From contig CM067443.1 in the NCBI GenBank assembly GCA_034508935.3, positions 11,876,061 to 11,940,060 of the forward strand: 64,000 nucleotides of DNA, in the 5' to 3' direction. How positions within the stretch are numbered: the stretch's first letter is position 1; the number at the start of each line of letters is the position of its first letter. Under the pieces are notes generated by a model. That model had not been told where the DNA came from. It worked only from the letters and a program-made list of their open reading frames with translations, and searched no databases. The position numbers were made by a program, and so were the translations under genes. This stretch comes from Berghia stephanieae. Its lineage: Eukaryota > Mollusca > Gastropoda > Nudibranchia > Aeolidiidae. Shown here one piece after another: positions 55,607 through 64,000 of this stretch.

Positions 55607-55857
55607 TTATCCTCCGGTTTCCATAGCGTGAAACGGACAATAGCAAGTGCTTGCTATCCTTTGGATAGGGCGCTAGCCTATTGCAAAGCACCGCCAGTCA
55701 CTTCTAAAAGACCCAGTTACCCAATCACTGCTGGGTGAAAAAAAAAAAAAAGGGGGGGGGGGGGGGGTTCAGAAAAAAATCTCAACTCCACCTGGGATCG
55801 ATCTCGGTCCCTTTGCGTGTGAAGCGAGTGCTCTACCAACTGAGCTATCGGGACCTC
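55607..55857 (-). repeat. SINE D, full-length minus-strand copy
   Basis: Plus strand GTTTCCATAGCGTGAAACGG through an A/G homopolymer junction (about 55738-55768) to GCTCTACCAACTGAGCTATC. Confidence 0.85.
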
Positions 55858-55964
55858 CTTCGTGCACTTATTGATTGTTCTAAAAATTCAATTTTGTGTG
55901 TTGGGTCGGTATGATATTTCAGGAAAAATCTTGAAAATGGCCGGTAAAGGGAGAGAGAGGGGGA

Positions 55965-55981
55965 TGGGAGGGGGAGGGAGG

Positions 55982-56040
<59 letters not shown>

Positions 56041-56109
56041 GAGGAGAGAAAGAAAGAGAGAGAGAAGAGAGAGAGAGAAAGAAAGAAAGAGAGAGAGAGA
56101 AAGAAAGAA

Positions 56110-56170
<61 letters not shown>
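55965..56170. repeat. (GA)n and (GAAA)n microsatellite
   Basis: About 200 bp of purine repeats. Arg/Glu or Ser/Leu frames across it are artefacts. Confidence 0.97.
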
Positions 56171-56349
56171 AAATAGTAATAAATTGTAAATTAAATTAAT
56201 TGTTTTGTCAAGCAGGGCACGGCCCGGCAGTCGTCGTAATTCTGGATTCATCCCCCTAGATCCGATTAGCATTCGCCGGGAGTCTCAGGCATCTATGACG
56301 TAGGTGGAATCAGATAATACCCGAATATCGTTCAGTTGATTTTGTTTCC

Positions 56350-56740
56350 TTGTTAAGGATTTTTTTTTTCTTACGGCGATTTCAACACGTTTAGGTCATA
56401 ATAATATCAGCTCCAGTAAAGGGGATGAAAATGGGATGGTGCGGCTATGTGGTCTTGTGGTATGACACTCGCTTTCGGATCGGAAGGTCTGGGTTCGAGC
56501 CTCGCTCGGCGCCTAGTTGAGTCCTTGTAAAAGGCTCTTAACTCACATTCTCTCACCTTACTCAGGTGTAAAACGGGTACCTGGCAGTTAACAGCGTTGT
56601 CTTATCGGAAATAAATTGTAATATCGCCTAACACGCGCCATGTCTCGTTCTATATGTTACGTGTTGCTCTTGATCAGGGACCATTTGTAAAGCGCATTGA
56701 GTACGTTTACTGGATATTGCGCTATATAAAAAGCTCAATT
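56350..56740 (+). repeat. SINE A tail fragment (-) followed by full SINE C (+)
   Basis: 56350-56437 is the 3' end of SINE A on the minus strand. SINE C starts at 56441 (GCGGCTATGTGGTCTTGTGG) and ends with GATATTGCGCTATATAAAAA near 56740. Confidence 0.8.
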
Positions 56741-57149
56741 AATTTCAATATTTAATAAAAATAACACCAAGGGTGGACGGACTCGTCACTTCTGTTCTGT
56801 TATAAGTTTTTCAAAACCCTATCTCAGGGCATATCTTGAGAAGAGCCAACGATGACCCAGATCTCAGTCGCAGTGCAGCGCAGTAACGTGAGTATTAGAG
56901 GCTGAGTGTGACATATTTGATATAAGAAAAAAAAAAAAGATGTCGACAGCGCGGCTTGAAACCGGATCCGACAGAACACCAAAAGAATGAGGTCCGATAA
57001 TGGAAGCACCCCCCCCCCCCCCTCTCCCCCGCCCCCACCCCGATATCCGGAGCGAGACGATTACCTGGGGTAGGCATAACAAAAAGAAGAAAAAAAAAAG
57101 GGAGGTAGAGGTGAGTGAACCGGGAACCCCACCCCCCCCCCCCCTCCCC

Positions 57150-58840
57150 AAATGAGTCGCATAATAGACGGTGCCTGCGTTTCTGGTCGAAATAAGCCCC
57201 GCCAACCCTTGCACTTGGCTTTCCTGATGTCGGTCAGGGTTGCCCCACACGAGATGGAAGTCGACACGGACTCCTCGAAACTGAGAAAGAAGTTGCCCGG
57301 CTTCTGTACCAGCAAGAGCAGGCATTGGGTGACGGCGAATTGACTTCGTGTCGAGAACCCGCCTGATTCCGCCTGAACCACACGGACGCGCAGTGGCAAA
57401 GAGCCCGAGACCGCAGAGCATCTAGTTGAGCGTTGCGTTGGGACGAGGCTGCTGGGCAGGTTCGCGACTGTGCACAAATGCGGTAACGAATTCGCCGCTT
57501 GGATACACATACACAGAGATGCATATACAAGATGGAAGTCGGTTTGGACGAATTCAATCCCTCGAAACTGGGGGAGAAGTTGCCAGGCTTTTCCACCAGC
57601 AAGAGGACACAGTGGGTGGCAGCCAGTTGACTTTGTTCGACAACCTGCTTAACGGCAAAATCACTTCATCAGTGGGGGCTTTCCACCTGTCCAACATGTA
57701 CCCGTTGTAGTAACAAGCCCGAAGCCGCAGAGCATCTAGTTGAACGGTGTGTTGTGACTGTCATGGTCTCAAGTGAGTAAAGAGCTACTCGACTATGCAT
57801 AAAGATATATGTAGAATGAGGCCCCAGAATTTACTAGTTACTATAAATGAAAAACAATTAACGATTTGTTTACAATGAAATAAAAATAATGATGAAATTT
57901 AATTAAAAGAGATAAACAGTGATCGTGGCAGTTACAAATAGAGATATGAATATTTTACGTAACTTATGATAATATGTCAGGTTCATAAGTTTACGTTTCC
58001 AGGCAGTTGATGGGCTTGGATGATCTATTCCTCTGATAACAGGATTGGACTCGTAAAATTCCACTTCCAGGCAATTGGTAAGAAGTTATTGTGTAGTCCT
58101 TTGACAGCGGGCTTGGGTTTGATCCTTGAAGATTATACAATCAAAGTTAAAAGCTCCGGCGTCTTAATGGTGTAGATATAATATCTACAAAGTCCCAAAA
58201 GATAAAAAATCTTACAGTATATAGAAGGAATAGAACGACTGGCCGTCCGGCATAGATTGTGGAGAGAAAGTGAGTGTCAAATGTTAGACCTATCAGCTTT
58301 TATAATAAGTGGCTACGTGACAGAATGTAGAACGAAAAGTATTCACTAATTAGAAATTAATTCGAGGGAAGGCTATAAAAGGAAAGACGATCTAATATTA
58401 GAAGGTGAAGTTTATCTAAGCCTACCGAAATATAACTGGAGTGAGATGAATTCAGTTCTTAATAAAATAAAATTTAATAAGATAATTGTGAACAACCTTT
58501 ACTGTGACAGTGACGAAGCTTCCGGGTGAGTTTGCGACGGTGCACGAGTGCGGTATGGAATATGCTGATTGGGTCGATCGACATATATAGTAGTGTGAGC
58601 ACAGTTAGAAGCTGCTGCCGCATGGATAGTGTATATCGTAATAAAGTAGTGTGAGACTACTAGAAGCTGCTGTCGTCTGGACAGACAGTCATAAAATGAT
58701 AATGTGATATCATCATAAAAGCTGTTGCCATCTAGTAGTAAGTATCTATTTTCCAAAGATAAGAAATGGCAAAAAGCAGCAAAAACAAACGAACACACAC
58801 ACACACACACATACACAAACACACACATCCGTCAGCCGGA
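57150..58840 (+). mobile_element. Non-LTR-like fragments in tandem, split by a solo LTR
   Basis: Same family as 9430-9965, in sense. Two partial copies follow each other: 57150-57500 and 57531-57758, the latter resuming at 58510-58840 after the LTR. A remnant frame near 57640-57760 encodes STCPTCTRCSNKPEAAEHLV with the C-x2-C ... H-x4-C pattern. The 3' end passes into an AC-rich repeat (58790-58830). Confidence 0.55.
57759..58509 (-). mobile_element. Solo LTR (gypsy-type), 751 bp
   Basis: The segment begins TGTCATGG and ends CTGTGACA (TG...CA), with a 5-bp direct repeat GTGAC at 57754-57758 and 58510-58514. Its right-end 50 bp match the LTR piece beside the gypsy-type element at 58862-58914, which sets the strand. 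It is a recombination relic of that family inserted in the LINE-like fragment. Confidence 0.85.
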
Positions 58841-59502
58841 TATAACCCACCAACACACAAAACTTAATAAAATAAAATTTAATAAGATAATTGTGAACAA
58901 CCTTTACCGTGACACCCCCCACCCACGTTTAAAATATACTCTTTAACCATTATGGAAAGATAGATTTTACAAACGGAAGTAAATTTACTATCATGATACT
59001 CTAGCATTAATCCATTGTTATGATTTGTGCTACAATTAAATTATTTATTAACTAGACATGGAAATGTTTATATTAACGTAGGTATATGAATGGGTGACAA
59101 TAACAATGAAAGATTGTGATTACAAATCATTGTGATGAACAACATGATGGCAATGTGATTACAAATCATTGTGATAAACAATAGTGATGGCAATGAAGCA
59201 TGATTTAAGTCGATGATATGAAGGTAATTTACTGAATGAAATGAATGAAAATGTAAATGGAATATTGACATTTCAATTATTAATCATAAATGAGTGAAAA
59301 TTCATAACAATAATAGTAAAGAGAAGATTTCCCAAATCATGAATGGGTATGGTATATATATCCAAACAATACTCAATGTTACATTAAGTTGGGTCATCAT
59401 GTTTACAAATAAAATTATCGAATTTGTGCGTTCTGATTTGGCATAATTTGCGAGGTAACTAACAGTATGCATGGGAGGTTAAGTTATACCCTTCTCACGT
59501 GT

Positions 59503-60228
59503 TTACACTAATCGAGAAAGTAGGTCGGCGTGAATATTTTCACAGCCTGGTATGTGAGAGATACTGAAAGTGTAATTTTGCAAAAATAGACTCCACCTTA
59601 GTACTCTACTATTATTCATTTTGTTATTTCTTATGTACGTGAGTGGTTTATGGTCCGTTTCGACCACAAACTCTTTTAGCAGTAGATATCTGCTGAATGT
59701 CTTTAAAGCAAAGACGATGGCCAGTCCTTCACGCTCTATTACAGAGTATCGTGATTCTCTGTCCAATAATTTTCTGCTTGCATATAAGCAAGGCATTAGA
59801 GTTCCCTCATGCTCCTGTAATAGTACACCTGCGATGCCCTTATCAGACGCGTCAGTTCTTACAACAAATTCTTTTGATATGTCGGGTAATTTAAGAATTG
59901 GTTCTGAACAGAGTAATGCCTTTAATTGGTTGAAGCTATTCTGACACGCTTCTGTCCAAACAATTTTGTTCGGTGACCCATTCTTTGTCAGATTTGTTAG
60001 CGGTGTCGCGATGTGCGCGAAGTTGTAAATGTATTTCCTGTAAAAATTTAGGAGCCCAAGTACTTTGCGTACTTCTTTTTTTGTCTTAGGTGGTTGCAAT
60101 TGTGCGATTTTTGTTTGTTTTTCTGTCTCGGGTGTCTGTGTCCCATGACCAACGGTATGATTAATCCTGCATTTAATTTGAAGCTTCGATATTAGTAAAC
60201 ATAGGTTGCGACACCGTGTCTCTATCAA
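59503..60228 (-). pseudogene. Gypsy-type RNase H part (fossil)
   Basis: Recognisable blocks: GLLNFYRKYI (end of the reverse-transcriptase connection), RTDASDKGIAGVL (first RNase H Asp), SVIEREGLAIVFALK (Glu), ETDHKPLTYI (Asp) and PGCENIHADLLSR at the end. A complete reverse-transcriptase palm is not recognised. Treated as part of the broken element at 58862-64000. Confidence 0.85.
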
Positions 60229-63127
60229 AATATCTTTTTAGCATATTTGCATGGAATGTCTTTGTTGTGTTGTTAATTTTAATCTCGTAATTAACATTAG
60301 ATTTTACTGCTGTTATTTTGAATGGTCCTTTCCATGTAGCTAAAAGTTTACTCGAGTCATCGGGTAAGAGTATTAGTACTTTGTCACCAATCTCAAATTT
60401 TCTTGATTTGCTTTTGCGATCAGAGTATTCCTTGTATTTCTCTGCTTTTTTAGTGACGGATTCCTGTGCTAGCTTACATGTGTCCTCTATACTGTCTTTC
60501 AGGTTTCTTACATATTCGTAAGCAAACATAATTTCGTTATTGTCCTCCTCATTCCCTTTACAAATGTCGGCTACTATATTGATCGGGCCGTGAGGTGATC
60601 GTCCATACATCAACTCAAATGGGGAGTAGCCTGTAGATTCTTGGGGTATTTCTCTATATGCAAATAGGATTGCTGGTAAGTATCTGTCCCAATCATCTGG
60701 TTTTTCTGCTGACACTTTTCTTAACATATTCTTTAGAGTGCCATTAAATCTTTCACAAAGACCATTTGCTTGGGGGTGGTAGGGAGTTGTGAATGAGTGT
60801 TGGATTCCCATGAGTTTCATGGTTTCATGCATCATATGTGATGTAAATTGGGGTCCATTGTCCGACAGTATCTCATTTGGTATGCCTATTCTAGTAAAAA
60901 TTGTCATCAATGCTTCAGCTATGTGATCCGATGTAGTTGATTTCAATGCTATCGCTTCTGGCCACCTGGTTGCGTAATCGACTAGTGTTAGTATGTGTGT
61001 ATGGTTTCTATCTGATTTTGTTAAAGGGCCTATAATGTCAATTGCAACTTTTTGAAAAACTTTTTCAATAACTGGGGTTGTCTCTAATGGCAATCTCGGT
61101 ATTCTGCCTTTTGCGACTCTTCTTTGGCATGTGTCACACGATTTCACATATTCTCGGACGTCTTTAGTAATTCCAGGCCATGTGAAATTCTCGGATATTC
61201 TCTTCAATGTGGAAGAGCTCCCAAGATGTCCAGAAGTTATTGAATCGTGCGCTATTCCAAGGATTTTGTTTCTGTAAATACTCGGCGTGACCAGTTGTTT
61301 AGCTATTTTGCTTCTTTTCCTATGTAACCTGAACAGAATATCTTTTTCAATGATGTATTCAACTTTTGATTTCGTCCCTTTGTTTGCGATATTGAAATAT
61401 GATGTTAAAGTCGGGTCCTTTTTCTGTTCTTCAATGAACGTGTTCCTGTCAAATTGTTGTGGTTCAAGAGAAATAGTCATTGGCTTCTCTGTTGTCTTAG
61501 TCATCTTTCTTGTTTCTGCTAGACAAGCTGTTTCTTGGGTTAATGACCATTCTTTTACATCTGTTGGGTTGTCTTTAAGACCTTTTATATTGCCAACAAT
61601 AACATCAGCGACGGGGTTGGGAAGTATACAGCATTCCACTATTCCTGTATAGTATGGGGTTTCTATGTACACATTAGCTGTTTCAAAGGTTTCGACTGTG
61701 CCACTGAATGTGATGCATTGTACCGTTTTTCCAGTTTTGTCTTCGTCATTGATCAAAGATGCTTTTATTCCTACTGTACTGCATCCTGTGTCTCTCAATA
61801 TTTTGCAATCAGTTCCATTAGCTTTGCCTTCACAAAAAAAGAGCGATCCTGACTTGTGAGTTTGTGTTAAAAGTGACATACCTTTCACGCAATACACATT
61901 TATATTTTCTCCTGACATTACTCGTGTCTGATTATTTACACTTGTTTGGAGTGATGCATTTGCAGTTTCTTTTGGATATCCCACGATTTTGTAACATTTG
62001 TCTGCTGTGTGGCCTTTCATTCCACAATATTGACATTTAATTATAGGTTTGTTGGTTTTCTTATACTCAGTATTATTGTCAGTGCTATTTCTTGTTTTGT
62101 TTTGATAGGGTCGGCTATGGTCTCTATTGAACTGTTTGTTCCATGGTTTGTTACTATGGTCATCCTGTTTCACTTGCGTGTTCCGAGTGATTGATCGGCT
62201 CGTTCTATTTGAGTACTGAACTTTAGGTGTACCTGGACTCTGAGCAGCAGCAGCGTAGTATGGTTCCTTCAATGTTCTGCTAAGGGGTGTCAATGGATGT
62301 GCGCTGTTAAAGTTTTCTGCGTAGATTTTTAATTTGTCCAAGTTTTCTGGCTTTCTCTCTTTAAAGAATGCGACTAAATCTGGGTTGCAAGCTTGATAGA
62401 TTCGATTCTTCAGCGTGAGATAGTAAAGGCCTGCAAAGTCGTCTTGTTTTACGTTTGCCAACTCAAGCCACCGATTTAGAAATTGAGTAATTCGGTTCAC
62501 GAATGTATTAAAGTCTTCTCCACTTTCCGGTTTTGCAGTGTGAAACCTTTCCTGGTAACCATCTTCCGTTAATCTAAATCTTTTTAGTAGAGCGTCTTTA
62601 ATTTTACCATAGTCATCTGCATCTTCAGTTGTTAAGGTATAGAAAACTTTTAGCGGTTCTCCAGATAAGCAGTTAATCAAGGCTGTGGCCCATTTGCTTT
62701 CTGGCCAACGATAACCTTTAGCCTGAACTTCGAATCGGTGTAAGAAGGATTCTAGACAGTCTGAGCGTTCATCGTATGTTGGCATGCGTGGAAGATTCAC
62801 GAAAAATTCATCACTATTATTATGTTTTCTTTCATGACCGGTTTTTGTTTTTTCAATTTCCAGCATCATTTGGGTCCTTTTGATTTCTTCTTCTGCTAAA
62901 GCTATTTGTCTTTTTAGTTCCCTTTCTTGGACTCTTTCTTCTCGTTCTTCTCTACGTATTCTTTCTTCATGTTCTTTTTCTTCTCTACGAATTCTTTCTT
63001 CATTTTCTTCTCTACGAATTCTTTCTTCTTTTTCTTCTTTTATTTTCTCTTCGCACCATGAAAATATTCTTTCCTGGGGTATTTCTAAGTCCTTTGCGAG
63101 ACTTAAGTATCTTTTATATGCTTCCAT
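60173..63127 (-). pseudogene. Gypsy-type gag, protease and integrase part (fossil)
   Basis: In order: a charged N-terminal coiled coil (EERIRREE repeats), a retroviral-type gag region (LPRMPTYDERSDCLESFLHR ... FNTFVNRITQFLNRW), CCHC knuckle CQYCGMKGHTADKC, protease-like RDTGCSTVG, integrase zinc domain (HDSITSGHLG ... CDTCQ), integrase core with IDIIGPL, SDNGPQFTS and NGLCERFNGTLK, then a C-terminal GDKVLILLP / WKGPFKI domain typical of gypsy integrases. Part of the broken element. Confidence 0.88.
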
Positions 63128-64000
63128 TTTTGCAATAAATTAGTTACGATATTTTATATATATTATATTGACAGGATACTGTTACTGACTGTTTTATTTA
63201 TTTACACTTACTGGAATGAACTGTTCTATTTTTAGAAATCTCTCTCTCTTATTTCAACTTATTATGTATGTTGAATTTGATGCCTTTTATCGTTATATCT
63301 TATAAAGCAACGTGTCAATACAATGCGGAGTTATTATGACTTGAGTCAATAACAATGTGTCAATCGCGTGTACTCTAAACTATGTTACTACGAAAAATGT
63401 ATCACCAATGTGTGTGACTCGTCGTTAGTTTGTGTACGATTATTCGCAATGACGCTAATATACTAGAGTGTGATAACAATAATAGGATGCCAAAATAATC
63501 CCGTTATCTATCACTAAATATAACACGACGGCTAGTAGACTCCTTTTATTATTATTTAGTTTTTAAAGACTCACTTTTCAGAACATAATATATAAGTGGT
63601 TTTCGGTAACAGTAATATGCCAAAAATGCATTTAAAACAAATCACTATGCAAAACAAATCACGATGTCTATAGTTACTATGTGATGCCCAACTCATGTAA
63701 AAGAGAATAATGAAGGATATATTTACCAACTCAGTTCGTGGCTGGGACCTCTCTCTTGTTCAATGGTTGTTCAACAATTGTAATTAGGCATTGAAGAGTG
63801 TTTAACAGTGATGTCTGAAATACAAAACAATAAAATATCGTAAGATTTACAATAGTTACAAAATGTGTTCACAACACTGAGTGATTGGATGATAGGTGAA
63901 TGAATCGTTATGGAATGTAAACATATTGAAAACAATTCATGAATGAGGTAAACAACAAAATGAAATGAGTGATATAATAACAAAGTGGACAAGGAATGAA

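Larger units (their letters stand above)
58862..64000 (-). mobile_element. Gmr1-like Ty3/gypsy LTR retrotransposon (fossil, runs off the window)
   Basis: Minus-strand element. A 53-bp piece of 3' LTR (58862-58914) is preceded on the minus strand by the polypurine tract GTGGGTGGGGGG at 58915-58928. Parts recognised: gag, CCHC knuckle, protease and integrase in 60173-63127, then RNase H in 59503-60228. Integrase comes before RNase H, the copia-like order of Gmr1-type gypsy elements. The region right of 63127 is probably leader; the 5' LTR was not found and may lie beyond 64000. The element looks broken, with at least one break, though its long open stretches suggest it is not very old. Confidence 0.82.

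Noticed and set aside
54816-64000. Missing N-terminal hexokinase exons
   Set aside because: Looked on the minus strand for the LGGTNFR loop and N-terminal helix; nothing convincing was found.

Overview
This is animal nuclear DNA: spliced genes with GT-AG introns, low gene density, tRNA-derived SINEs, DNA transposons, LINE remnants, a Ty3/gypsy-type element, and much microsatellite and homopolymer sequence. The gene set (uL24/RPL26, protein O-mannose kinase POMK, a hexokinase) and the element types (Kolobok, mariner D34D, Gmr1-like gypsy, SINEs with an L2-type tail) point to a marine invertebrate. Echinoderm or another invertebrate deuterostome and mollusc are both possible; the sequence does not let me choose.

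Layout. 1-5.4 kb holds the last three coding exons (+) of an unrecognised single-pass membrane protein with an acidic di-leucine tail; a dead mariner and a 76-bp minisatellite lie in its intron. 5.4-20.8 kb has no recognisable host gene and is built from SINEs, foldback elements and AT/ATT/ATG microsatellites. 20.9-28.05 kb is the RPL26 gene (-), whole in its coding part. Its central intron holds a nested stack: a SINE split by an 819-bp terminal-inverted-repeat element and carrying a 3.6-kb Kolobok transposon at its tail. 31.0-35.3 kb is the 3' part of POMK (+); its intron holds a SINE split by a 453-bp MITE and a 1.2-kb element with a tandemly triplicated 395-bp unit carrying a tRNA-like promoter. 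35.3-47.4 kb is repeat-rich intergenic DNA. 47.5-54.5 kb holds seven 3' exons of a hexokinase (-), two of which do not keep the frame. 57.1-64 kb is a retroelement cluster: LINE-like fragments, a solo LTR, and a gypsy-type element running off the right edge in which integrase precedes RNase H.

The three identified host genes have unrelated roles (ribosomal large subunit, O-mannosyl glycan phosphorylation on alpha-dystroglycan, first step of glycolysis); nothing suggests a functional cluster. RPL26 and POMK are divergent and could share a promoter region in 28.2-31.0 kb, but this is not shown. The most informative content is the repeat biology: two tRNA-less SINE families (A about 525 bp, B about 330 bp) with 11-14 bp target duplications and a shared 3' tail; several MITE families whose target sites are exposed because they landed inside SINE A; a minisatellite that copies a real 5' splice site; and the triplicated 395-bp element.
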